Shown here one piece after another: positions 6,563 through 13,743 of a stretch of 13,891 nt of DNA (position 1 is the stretch's first letter; the number at the start of each line of letters is the position of its first letter). The stretch is from positions 1 to 13,891 of the forward strand of contig JAOZMQ010000037.1 of the NCBI GenBank assembly GCA_029934195.1, given 5' to 3'. The DNA comes from Candidatus Cloacimonadota bacterium. Lineage in GTDB: Bacteria > Cloacimonadota > Cloacimonadia > Cloacimonadales > JAOZMQ01. A program made the position numbers and the translations under genes. A model generated the notes under the pieces. The model searched no databases and was not told the origin of the DNA. It saw nothing but the letters and a program-made list of their open reading frames with translations.

Positions 6563-7654
6563 CTATAATTTTCTATAAAGATTAGTAATTTCTTCTGAAG
6601 TAACCTTAAAAGGATTATTTGCCATGTTCCTTGTTGCCATAACTTCTGGAATACGACGCGAAACAAAATCTTCCGATATTTCAAAATTTTTATTCATTCC
6701 CAAAGAATCTAACCAATTAAAGAAATCTTCTTTTGTACATTGAAGATACATAAATAGCGAACTCAATTCTTTTTCTATAGATTGAAGGAAAAAGTCAATA
6801 ATATGTTTCATAACCAATCCATTAGATAAACCATGTGGTACCCCGAATTCTGTAGTCATCGGATAACCAATAGAATGCTGAAGAGTTGTTCCAGTCTGGG
6901 CAATAACAATTCCACCATACATTGAAGCCAACATTAATTTTTCACGTAACTTTAAATCCAGAGGATTTTCTAAAACAGGAATCAGATTTTCGTAAATCAG
7001 CTTAACTCCCTCAAAAAGAATTGGATAGATTAATTTGTTTCTTTTATTAGAAAATATTCCTTCCAAAAGATGACTTAGCGCATCAACAGCTGTGTTTCGT
7101 GTAACTTTTTCAGGTAAAGATAAAGTATATTTTGCATCCAAAAAAGATAAAACAGGGAAAGTGTATTTTGAAGCAAATCCGGCTTTCATTCCTTTTTCTA
7201 TGTCAGTAATGACACTGTTTGGAGTTACTTCCGTTCCTGTTCCAGATGTTGTTGGAATTGCAATTATTGGATATGATTTTTTTATACTACCGGCAATATA
7301 AATTTCTCTACCTTTAAAATCATTAGCACAAATTACAGAAATTGCTTTTGCTGCATCTATTGGACTACCTCCTCCAATACCAATTAAGAAATCACAATTA
7401 TTCTTTTTAAAAATATTTGCTCCCTCAATAACAGAATCCAAAGTTGGGTTTTCGATGATTTTATTATAAATAATATATTCAATACTTTCATTTTTTAAAA
7501 CCCTAATAACATCTTCTAACGCACCACTCAAAAGTGCTGATTTCATACCTGTAACAATTAAAACTTTCTTACCAAAAGTTGCAATCTCTGAGCCCATTTT
7601 TAACACACAGTCTTCGCCAAAATTAACAGAAGTCGGCATAAAATATTTTAACAT
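6563..7654 (-). CDS. Iron-containing (type III) alcohol dehydrogenase
   Basis: 363 residues from the ATG at 7654. The frame is open back to 7687, but GGAGGTC (7658-7664) lies just before 7654 and the protein from MLKYFMPTSVNFG aligns with the family N-terminus. Domain one binds NAD(P)H through GIGGGSPIDAAKA (92-104) and PTTSGTGTEVT (134-144). The all-helical second domain supplies four metal ligands: Asp191 and His195 (DALSH), His260 (LQHSIGY) and His274 (GVPHG). All are present, so it should be active, reducing an aldehyde or ketone to an alcohol or the reverse. The substrate cannot be predicted. It is a single gene, divergent from the PilZ-like gene, with 171 bases and a promoter separating it from secG. 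Confidence 0.93.
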   Translation of the reverse strand: MLKYFMPTSVNFGEDCVLKMGSEIATFGKKVLIVTGMKSALLSGALEDVIRVLKNESIEYIIYNKIIENPTLDSVIEGANIFKKNNCDFLIGIGGGSPIDAAKAISVICANDFKGREIYIAGSIKKSYPIIAIPTTSGTGTEVTPNSVITDIEKGMKAGFASKYTFPVLSFLDAKYTLSLPEKVTRNTAVDALSHLLEGIFSNKRNKLIYPILFEGVKLIYENLIPVLENPLDLKLREKLMLASMYGGIVIAQTGTTLQHSIGYPMTTEFGVPHGLSNGLVMKHIIDFFLQSIEKELSSLFMYLQCTKEDFFNWLDSLGMNKNFEISEDFVSRRIPEVMATRNMANNPFKVTSEEITNLYRKL

Positions 7655-7726
7655 TTTGACCTCCAATTTATTTTTTTTAAAAGACAAATCTTTTTTAATG
7701 CAATTTCAGGCAACTAAAAATTTTGT

Positions 7727-7756
7727 TTGACAGAATAGAGTTCTCTTTTTTTGAAT
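7727..7756 (+). promoter_or_regulatory. Probable promoter of the PilZ-like gene
   Basis: TTGACA (7727-7732) is a consensus -35 box. TTGAAT (7751-7756), 18 bases on, matches four of six -10 positions. It leaves a leader of about 70 bases before the start at 7834. Its position inside the upstream extension of the reading frame supports the shorter start. Confidence 0.5.
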
Positions 7757-7833
7757 TTTATGAATCAAATTTAAAAAAGTTGTTTTTTTCTATTTTGATG
7801 AATTCAATTAAATGTTGGAGGTATATTATAATA

Positions 7834-8202
7834 ATGACTATGAAAATTAAATATCCAAAATTCAAAGCAAGTGTTAATATTAAAGTTATAAAAAAGAAAT
7901 CTATACAAAAAAATAGGGAATATATTAAAACAGTTGCCAGCAATATTGGGAATCATGGTCTTTTTATTGAAACAAAAAGACTTTATCCAAAAGGAGCTTT
8001 GGTCAAAATTGAATTTAATTTCTCCGATAGTAAGCAAAAGAAACCTGAAATACAAGCTAAAGGAATAGTAATGTGGAATCGAAGATTCTTTAAACCACAA
8101 GGAATGGGAATTTTATTATATGAATTTATCAATGTTCGAGCTGAAGATTTTGCATTAACTTTATTGCAACTTTATGAAAAAGAAGAAACAATTAAAAGAT
8201 AG
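7834..8202 (+). CDS. PilZ-domain-like protein with weak c-di-GMP motifs
   Basis: 122 residues from the ATG at 7834. The frame is open from 7723, but that extension would contain the promoter and the GGAGG at 7817-7821. That site is 12 bases from the chosen ATG, longer than ideal, and a second ATG lies at 7840. The sequence fits the short PilZ group seen in Myxococcus-type proteins: TVASNIGNHGLFIETKRLYPKGALVKIEF (33-61), a later AKGIVMWNRR (75-84) and GMGILLYEF (90-98). PilZ domains bind cyclic di-GMP through RxxxR and [DN]xSxxG. Here the first is lysine-based (KYPKFK) and the second reads NIGNHG, with Gly39 in place of Ser. The fold seems right, but c-di-GMP binding is doubtful. Confidence 0.72.
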   Translation: MTMKIKYPKFKASVNIKVIKKKSIQKNREYIKTVASNIGNHGLFIETKRLYPKGALVKIEFNFSDSKQKKPEIQAKGIVMWNRRFFKPQGMGILLYEFINVRAEDFALTLLQLYEKEETIKR

Positions 8203-8207
8203 ATTTT

Positions 8208-8237
8208 AGAACACTTAACCTCAATGATTTTAATGCA
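8208..8237 (+). repeat. Copy of the AGAACACYTAACCTCA repeat
   Basis: AGAACACTTAACCTCA followed by TGATTTTAATG resembles 5166-5195 (AGAACACCTAACCTCA, then AGATTTAAAAATG). It begins just after the PilZ-like stop codon and lies about 100 bases before the tandem palindromic motif, the same order as at 5166/5309. Confidence 0.5.
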
Positions 8238-8300
8238 ACACTGGTTTTTAAAGAGACAAAAGAATAAATGAAGGACGACAGGGAACGCAATCATCTTGGC

Positions 8301-8341
8301 TACAATTAAACGTGTACGTTTACAATTAAACGTGTACGTTT
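8301..8341. repeat. Perfect 20 bp tandem duplication carrying AAACGTGTACGTTT
   Basis: TACAATTAAACGTGTACGTT occurs twice in a row (8301-8320, 8321-8340) without a mismatch. Each unit holds the motif AAACGTGTACGTTT (8308-8321, 8328-8341), whose six-base arms AAACGT and ACGTTT are complementary. Confidence 0.9.
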
Positions 8342-8359
8342 GTGAGTAATTATTTTCTT

Positions 8360-8394
8360 CCTTTGCGTTTTTTCCCTGCGTCTCTGCGATGAAA
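8360..8394 (-). repeat. Degenerate CGCAGAG/CGCAAAG-type intergenic repeat
   Basis: Read on the - strand the stretch contains TTTCATCGCAGAGACGCAGGG and then CGCAAAGG. Such CGCAGAGACGCAAAGG units are a widely scattered intergenic repeat type in environmental bacterial genomes. No coding potential is seen. Confidence 0.55.
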
Positions 8395-8460
8395 GAAATT
8401 CCTTATTCTTTAATATGTCTTTTCTATAAAAATTCACCTTCACAATCCGAATTAAACAAA

Positions 8461-8488
8461 AAAAACCGGAGATTAATCCGGTTTTTTT
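8461..8488. terminator. Two-way terminator between the PilZ-like gene and hppA
   Basis: AAAAACCGGA (8461-8470) pairs with TCCGGTTTTT (8477-8486) around the loop GATTAA. An A run precedes it and a T run follows, so it can act on both strands. It lies 15 bases beyond the hppA stop and is the natural end for both convergent transcripts. Confidence 0.85.
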
Positions 8489-8503
8489 AAAATAGTATCT
8501 TAT

Positions 8504-10747
8504 TTATTTTCCAATATGTGAATATAGATTTTCTATGAATGGAGAAAACTTAACAACAAGTCCAGCGATAACGATACTTACCATACTCATTAATTTGATA
8601 AGAATGTTAATTGAAGGACCGGCGGTGTCTTTAAATGGGTCTCCAACTGTATCGCCAACCACAGCAGCTTTATGAACTTCTGACCCTTTTCCTCCAAATG
8701 CTCCACCTTCGACATATTTTTTAGCATTATCCCAAGCTCCACCTGCATTGTTCATCATAATAGCGAGAACAAATCCGCTGGTAAGACCACCTGCAAGAAG
8801 CCCCATAACGCCTGCAACTCCAAGAATTAAACCTATAATTAGAGGTGTTAATATTCCCAACATAGCAGGAGCAATCATTTCTCTTTGAGCTCCAATTGTG
8901 GAGATTTTTACACATTTTGCATATTCAGGTTCAGATGTACCTTCAAGTATTCCTGGAATTTCTTTAAATTGTCTTCTTACTTCTGCTACCATTGCACCTG
9001 CAGCACGTCCAACAGCTTTCATTGTAAATGCAGCAAAAACAAAAGTAACCATAGAACCAATAAAAATTCCAACCAGAAATTTAGGATTCATAAGATTTAT
9101 TTGATAATAATTTATGAAATCTGCAATTGTAGCTTCATCAAGAGAAACTGTTCTTACAATTTCACCAGCAAATGAAATTTCTAATATTTTTTGTCCTGCT
9201 AAAAGAAGTCCAGCTCTAACTTCTTCAATATAAGCTGCAAGAAGAGCCATAGCAGTTAAAGCAGCAGAACCAATTGCAAAACCCTTACCAGTTGCGGCAG
9301 TTGTATTTCCAACAGAATCAAGTGCGTCTGTTCGTTTTCTAACTTTTTCAGGTAATTTAGACATTTCAGCGTTACCGCCTGCATTATCCGCAATAGGTCC
9401 AAAAGCATCCATAGCAAGTGTTACTCCGAGAGTAGCCAACATTCCAACCGCACCAAAACCAATACCGTAAAGCCCCATTTCAGGATAAACAAAACCTTTA
9501 GAAGCACTGAAGGCTGCGATTATTGCAATAGCAATAATAATTACAGGAGCTGCTGTTGATTTCATTCCGACAGCAAGACCATCAATAATAACAGTTGCAG
9601 CACCAAATTCTCCTTGTTTTGCTATACCTCGCGTTGGTTCATAAGCATCAGAAGTGGATCTTTCGGTAAAATAACCTATTAGAATTCCTGCAGCTAATCC
9701 GATAATACTTGCAATGAATACTCCAAAATAATATTCCGCCGGAAGCATTGCTTTAGTGATGAAGAAAGCTGCAATTGCGATCAATACAGAGCTTCCATAA
9801 ACACCTTTATTAAGAGCAAACATCAATTCTTTAGTTCCAGCACTTTCTTTAGTTGAAACCATATAAATTCCAAGAATAGAAAGAAAAGCTCCGATACCGG
9901 CTAATATCATTGGAGCAGTTACAAAGTTAATTGCCCATTTTTGCATCAAAGGAGATCCGTGTCCAAAGATTTGAGTTACCGATGCCATACCAAGAGCAGC
10001 AGTTGCAAGAATTGAACCTGCATAAGATTCATATAAATCTGCACCCATTCCGGCAACATCTCCAACATTATCGCCAACATTATCAGCAATAGTTGCCGGA
10101 TTACGAGGATCATCTTCTGGAATTCCAGCTTCAATTTTACCAACAAGATCAGCACCAACATCAGCTGCTTTAGTAAAAATACCACCACCTAATCTGGCAA
10201 ACAACGCTTGTGTAGAAGCACCCATACCAAAACTAAGCATTACAACTGTAATAGTATGCAAATCCATTTTTAACCAATTAAGGATATAAAACCAAGCTGA
10301 AATATCAATTAAAGCAAGTCCGACAACAACAAGTCCCATTACTCCACCAGCACGAAAAGCTACTTTTAGACCTTTATTAAGACTTTCAGAAGCTGCTTGA
10401 GCTGTTCTATTGGAAGCCAAAGTTGCTGTATTCATTCCTATGAAGCCAGCAAGTCCGCTGAAAAAACCACCGGTCAAAAATGCCCATGGAATCAAAGGAT
10501 GAAGAACCTTCAATCCCCAAGCTAAAATATTAAAAAAAATAAAAGCTAATATAAAGAAAATTGATACTCCTTTATATTGTTGTCTCAGATATGCAAACGA
10601 GCCATCTCGTACATGTTTTGCAATTGTCTGCATTTGTTTATTTCCGGGATTTGTTTTTTTTACATCCTTAAATAGGATATAAGCAAAAACAAGAGCAATG
10701 ACTGCTCCAATCGGTGTTATATACCATAAAATAGGTACATTTTCCAT
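8504..10747 (-). CDS. hppA: K+-dependent membrane-bound ion-pumping pyrophosphatase
   Basis: 747 residues, full family length, with about 16 membrane helices expected. The enzyme splits pyrophosphate and pumps Na+ and/or H+ across the inner membrane. The active-site loops are intact: DVGADLVGKIEAGIPEDDPRNPA (196-218), DNVGDNVGD (222-230), RSTSDAYEP (363-371), DNAGGNAEM (454-462), NNAGGAWDNAKK (666-677) and GDTVGDPFKDTAGP (698-711). GNTTAATGKG has Ala484 and Gly487, the pair found in K+-dependent enzymes (Lys and Thr mark the K+-independent class). The gate glutamate lies in DLYES (Glu240), where Na+-pumping members such as Thermotoga's carry it, so Na+ transport is inferred. GGAGG stands six bases before the ATG. 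The gene is monocistronic. Confidence 0.97.
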   Translation of the reverse strand: MENVPILWYITPIGAVIALVFAYILFKDVKKTNPGNKQMQTIAKHVRDGSFAYLRQQYKGVSIFFILAFIFFNILAWGLKVLHPLIPWAFLTGGFFSGLAGFIGMNTATLASNRTAQAASESLNKGLKVAFRAGGVMGLVVVGLALIDISAWFYILNWLKMDLHTITVVMLSFGMGASTQALFARLGGGIFTKAADVGADLVGKIEAGIPEDDPRNPATIADNVGDNVGDVAGMGADLYESYAGSILATAALGMASVTQIFGHGSPLMQKWAINFVTAPMILAGIGAFLSILGIYMVSTKESAGTKELMFALNKGVYGSSVLIAIAAFFITKAMLPAEYYFGVFIASIIGLAAGILIGYFTERSTSDAYEPTRGIAKQGEFGAATVIIDGLAVGMKSTAAPVIIIAIAIIAAFSASKGFVYPEMGLYGIGFGAVGMLATLGVTLAMDAFGPIADNAGGNAEMSKLPEKVRKRTDALDSVGNTTAATGKGFAIGSAALTAMALLAAYIEEVRAGLLLAGQKILEISFAGEIVRTVSLDEATIADFINYYQINLMNPKFLVGIFIGSMVTFVFAAFTMKAVGRAAGAMVAEVRRQFKEIPGILEGTSEPEYAKCVKISTIGAQREMIAPAMLGILTPLIIGLILGVAGVMGLLAGGLTSGFVLAIMMNNAGGAWDNAKKYVEGGAFGGKGSEVHKAAVVGDTVGDPFKDTAGPSINILIKLMSMVSIVIAGLVVKFSPFIENLYSHIGK

Positions 10748-10780
10748 TTTAAACCTCCATTTAGTTTTTTTTTGATTTTC

Positions 10781-10796
10781 AGATAATTAATTATCT
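10781..10796. promoter_or_regulatory. 16 bp perfect palindrome before hppA
   Basis: AGATAATTAATTATCT is fully self-complementary. It lies three bases downstream of the proposed hppA -10 box, where a dimeric repressor could block transcription. It consists mostly of A and T, so chance is possible in this background. Confidence 0.4.
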
Positions 10797-10798
10797 TT

Positions 10799-10826
10799 AA
10801 TCTATAATAAACTACAATAAAGTCAA
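10799..10826 (-). promoter_or_regulatory. Possible hppA promoter
   Basis: On the - strand TTGACT (10821-10826) and TAGATT (10799-10804) are 16 bases apart. They resemble the -35 and -10 boxes with five and four matches. The leader to the ATG would be about 45 bases and contains the palindrome and the GGAGG ribosome site. Confidence 0.45.
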
Positions 10827-10959
10827 TGATATAAAGACTAAATTGTAGTAACAATTTTTAAATTTCACAGAAAGATTTTAGGCAAATCCTCAAATGAAAA
10901 AAATTTGTCAACTTCTTTAGATTGATTTTTTTATGTTGATATTTTAGTTATGTCTTTGG

Positions 10960-11116
10960 ACGAAAAGGAATTTATTAACCATGAAGAACAGAAGTTCCAG
11001 AAGAAAGATTAATTGGGAAATTATTTATTTTTCAGCTTCATAGAAGCGATTTCTTTGCAGCCCAATATGTTAGCTTTGGCTAAAGATAAAAAGAGAACTA
11101 AGCTACAAAGTAGCGA
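10960..11116 (+). repeat. Dispersed ~155 bp intergenic repeat, copy 2
   Basis: This is the partner of 5527-5681 in opposite orientation. It starts at ACGAAAAGGAATTTATTAACC and ends at AGCTACAAAGTAGCGA. The gene-free stretch 10748-11468 also contains the hppA promoter region, two further short repeats and the pyrE leader. No gene is seen in it. Confidence 0.85.
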
Positions 11117-11137
11117 CAAAAAAAGAAAATGATAAAA

Positions 11138-11170
11138 GCCACTGATTGTACGGATTAGCACCGGATTGAA
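11138..11170 (+). repeat. Short GGATT-type repeat
   Basis: CCACTGATTGTACGGATTAG and then CACCGGATTGAA show three spaced GATT/GGATT units 9-11 bases apart. This resembles the CCACGGATTACACGGATT-type intergenic repeats scattered in many environmental genomes. It directly follows the 155 bp repeat. Confidence 0.5.
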
Positions 11171-11280
11171 AGAAAAAATTCTTATTGAAATTTTATAATA
11201 ATGGATGAAATAGAGAACAAATTTAAAAGCATCCTAATTTTTGCAATTTCTCGCTATTTTCCGTCTATTTTTTATTCTCT

Positions 11281-11311
11281 TAAATCCGCGAACTCTGCGT
11301 AAATCCCTGCC
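11281..11311 (-). repeat. Fragment of a CGCAGAGTTCGCGGATTT-type repeat
   Basis: On the - strand the stretch reads GGGATTTACGCAGAGTTCGC followed by GGATTT. It resembles the CGCAGAG element at 8360-8394 and the GGATT element at 11138, and is probably a hybrid or eroded copy. Confidence 0.45.
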
Positions 11312-11370
11312 TTATCCTTTTTGTTCAGGTACGATATATGAATCTCTTACAAAAAAAAGAGTGATTATTC

Positions 11371-11414
11371 TTCGATATTACGCAGGCAGATTAAATATTT
11401 TTTAGTTCGATATT
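11371..11414 (+). repeat. Direct repeat TTCGATATT in the pyrE leader
   Basis: TTCGATATT occurs at 11371-11379 and 11406-11414, 35 bases apart, ahead of pyrE. The second overlaps a TTGACA (11413-11418) that could be a -35 box, but no convincing -10 follows at the right distance. Confidence 0.35.
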
Positions 11415-11468
11415 GACAGAAAAAATCGATTTCAATTTCTCGTGAAAAAACTAAAAGGGAGAATAGTA

Positions 11469-12035
11469 ATGAATATTGAAGCAATACTTCAAGAAACCAA
11501 TGCACTTTTAACAGGTCACTTCAAATTAACTTCCGGAAGACACAGCGATAAATATGTAGAAAAAATTAAAATTATAAATCAGCCGGATAAAGTTTCAATA
11601 ATTTGTTCAGAATTAGCCAAAAGATTGGAAGATTTAGATGTAGATATTATTGTCGGTCCAGCAATGGGTGGAATTGTACTTGCTTTTGAAGTTGCTAAAA
11701 ATTTAGGCAAAAAATTTGTTTTTACTCAAAGAAAAAATGGGGAAATGACTATTCGTAGTGGTTTTGATTTAAAAGCAGGTCAAAAAGCAATAATTATTGA
11801 AGATATTGTCACTACTGGCGGTTCTGTTCGTGAAGTTATGAAAACGTTAAAAGAATTAGAAGTAGAAATTGTGGCTGTTGGTTTAATTGTCGATAGAACC
11901 GGTGGAAAAATTGATTTTGGAGTTAGAACAGAATCTCTCCTTTCCCTTGATATTAAATCCTATGAGCCATCAGAATGTCCTCTTTGTAAAAAAAATATTC
12001 CGATTAATATTCCTGGTTCCAGTGACAAAAAATGA
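11469..12035 (+). CDS. pyrE: Orotate phosphoribosyltransferase
   Basis: 188 residues from the ATG at 11469, preceded by GGGAG (11458-11462). The frame is open to 11442 but those codons include this ribosome site. The enzyme joins orotate to PRPP to make OMP in pyrimidine synthesis. Visible motifs: LTSGRHSDKY (20-29), the GPAMGGI loop near residue 67, the flexible catalytic loop FTQRKNGEMTIRSGF, and the PRPP-binding AIIIEDIVTTGGS. The C-terminus carries ECPLCKKNIPINIPGS, a CxxC tail typical of the Thermus-type PyrE subgroup. The stop overlaps the start of pdxA by ATGA, so the two are translationally coupled. Confidence 0.95.
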   Translation: MNIEAILQETNALLTGHFKLTSGRHSDKYVEKIKIINQPDKVSIICSELAKRLEDLDVDIIVGPAMGGIVLAFEVAKNLGKKFVFTQRKNGEMTIRSGFDLKAGQKAIIIEDIVTTGGSVREVMKTLKELEVEIVAVGLIVDRTGGKIDFGVRTESLLSLDIKSYEPSECPLCKKNIPINIPGSSDKK

Positions 12036-13741
12036 AAAGAATAGCGATTACAACCGGTGATCCATCAGGTATTGGAAGCGAGATTACCGTTAAAGCATTG
12101 CATTTTTATCCTTTAAGAAAGGAATTTGTTTATATTATTTACGGAAGTATTTCTGAACACGATAACATTTTAGATGTAAAAAAAATAAATTCCATAAAAG
12201 AAGCAAATAAAGGTGGTAGAATTTATCATATTGATATTAGTGATGATTCTGTTCTCGGATTTCCTTCAAAACAATCAGGTGAAACAGCATACAAAATTTT
12301 AACAAATTGTGCGAAAGATTTGAATTCCGGAATGCTTGATGCAGTAGTAACTTCTCCAATATCCAAACATGAAATAAGAAAAAGTTACCCTGACTTTATA
12401 GGACATACAGAATTTTTTGCTCAGTCCTCAAATTCAAATGATGTTATTATGTCTTTTTGGGGAGAATCTTTTAATGTTGCTCTTCTTACAACTCATCTTG
12501 CGGTTAAGAATGTTTCTAAATTACTAACCGAAAGTTTTTTGAAAACATCTTTTAGAAAAATTTTTAAAGAAACATCACGATTTATTGATAAACCAAAAAT
12601 TGCTATGCTTGCTGTTAATCCGCATGCCGGTGAGGAAGGAGCTTTTGGAACTGAAGATATTCTAATTAGTAGCGTCTTGCATGAATTAGCTCAAGAAGAT
12701 ATTGAAATAGATGGACCTTTTCCCGCTGATACTTTTTTTGCCAAAAAAGTGCAAGATTATGATATGATAATCTCTGCTTTTCATGATCAAGGATTGATTC
12801 CTTTTAAAATGATAAATCAGGATTGCGGAGTCAATGTAACTCTTGGTTTACCTTTTGTACGAACATCAGTCGATCACGGTACCGCATTTGATATTGCAGG
12901 CAAAGATATTGCCTCAGAGGAAAGTATGATTTCTGCAATAAATTTTGCAGAAAGAATGCTAAACCAAAACCTGTCCGAATTAAATTCAAATTACAGTTCT
13001 TTTGCCAGACATTATGATACATATATGGAACATGTTGAATATAATAAATGGGTCAATTTTGTTCTTAGAAGATATTATAAAGATTGTGGAAAAGATCCGG
13101 AACAAATTCTTGAGCTTGCCTGTGGAACTGCCAATATCGCTACAAAATTAGTTGAAAGAGGATTTTTAGTCGATGCTTCTGATATTGCTTCTGATATGCT
13201 TAAAGTCGCTTATAAAAAACCATTTGCACCAAAACTATTTTTGTCTGATATGTCTGCACCGGCTGAAAAGAATAAATATGATTTCGTTTTATTGCTTTTT
13301 GATAGTATCAATTATTTAAAAAGAAAAAATTCTATTGAAAAACTTTTCCAAAACATTTACAATTATATTAAACAAGATGGTGTTTTTATTTTTGATATTT
13401 CTACTTTGCAAAATTGTCGCGATAACTTTGATAATTTTGTTAATATTGAAGATCAAGAAGATTTTTATTTTATTCATCAAGGCGACATGGATGAGAGTGA
13501 GAACTTTCAATTTTCACATTTAACTTTCTTTGAAAAACAAGGCTATAATTTTAAACGGAGAGATGAAATTCATAAACAAAGAATTTATAGAGTTCAGGAA
13601 TTGATTGATTTGGCAAACAAAAGTGAATTTACTTTAACAGGAATTTATTCTATAGATAAAACGAAAAATCTACTTAATACAAATGTTGAATCACTTGATA
13701 CACCATTTACTCGTTTATTCTTTGTTTTAAAAAAGATATAA
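12032..13741 (+). CDS. pdxA: PdxA (4-hydroxythreonine-4-phosphate dehydrogenase) fused to a SAM methyltransferase domain
   Basis: 569 residues, against about 330 for ordinary PdxA. Residues 1-310 form a complete PdxA: TTGDPSGIGSE (7-17), TSPISKH (107-113), GHTEFFA (124-130), metal ligands His155 (LLTTHLAV), His198 (NPHAGEEGAFG) and His282 (VDHGTAFDIAG), plus SAFHDQGLIPFK (248-259). This oxidises 4-phosphohydroxy-L-threonine with NAD+ in pyridoxal phosphate synthesis. After a linker of about ten residues, 320-569 form a class I methyltransferase: YSSFARHYDTYMEHVEYNKW (321-340), SAM-binding ILELACGTANIA (359-370), acidic DASDIASDML (381-390), DFVLLLFDSINYL (417-429) and a C-terminal RLFFVLKK strand. 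Its substrate is unknown. No stop or internal ribosome site separates the halves. Confidence 0.93.
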   Translation: MKRIAITTGDPSGIGSEITVKALHFYPLRKEFVYIIYGSISEHDNILDVKKINSIKEANKGGRIYHIDISDDSVLGFPSKQSGETAYKILTNCAKDLNSGMLDAVVTSPISKHEIRKSYPDFIGHTEFFAQSSNSNDVIMSFWGESFNVALLTTHLAVKNVSKLLTESFLKTSFRKIFKETSRFIDKPKIAMLAVNPHAGEEGAFGTEDILISSVLHELAQEDIEIDGPFPADTFFAKKVQDYDMIISAFHDQGLIPFKMINQDCGVNVTLGLPFVRTSVDHGTAFDIAGKDIASEESMISAINFAERMLNQNLSELNSNYSSFARHYDTYMEHVEYNKWVNFVLRRYYKDCGKDPEQILELACGTANIATKLVERGFLVDASDIASDMLKVAYKKPFAPKLFLSDMSAPAEKNKYDFVLLLFDSINYLKRKNSIEKLFQNIYNYIKQDGVFIFDISTLQNCRDNFDNFVNIEDQEDFYFIHQGDMDESENFQFSHLTFFEKQGYNFKRRDEIHKQRIYRVQELIDLANKSEFTLTGIYSIDKTKNLLNTNVESLDTPFTRLFFVLKKI

Positions 13742-13743
13742 TA

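Noticed and set aside
8301..8400. Possible CRISPR array from the tandem repeat
   Set aside because: There are only two adjacent 20 bp units with no spacers and no cas genes nearby.
8885..9175. Open frames on the + strand opposite hppA
   Set aside because: They are shadows of the strongly biased hppA coding sequence, rich in Ser, Cys and Asn, without ribosome sites.
10950..11012. 20-codon frame reading MSLDEKEFINHEEQ...
   Set aside because: It lies inside the 155 bp repeat. The matching copy at 5527-5681 does not keep the start or the frame, and no ribosome site precedes it.
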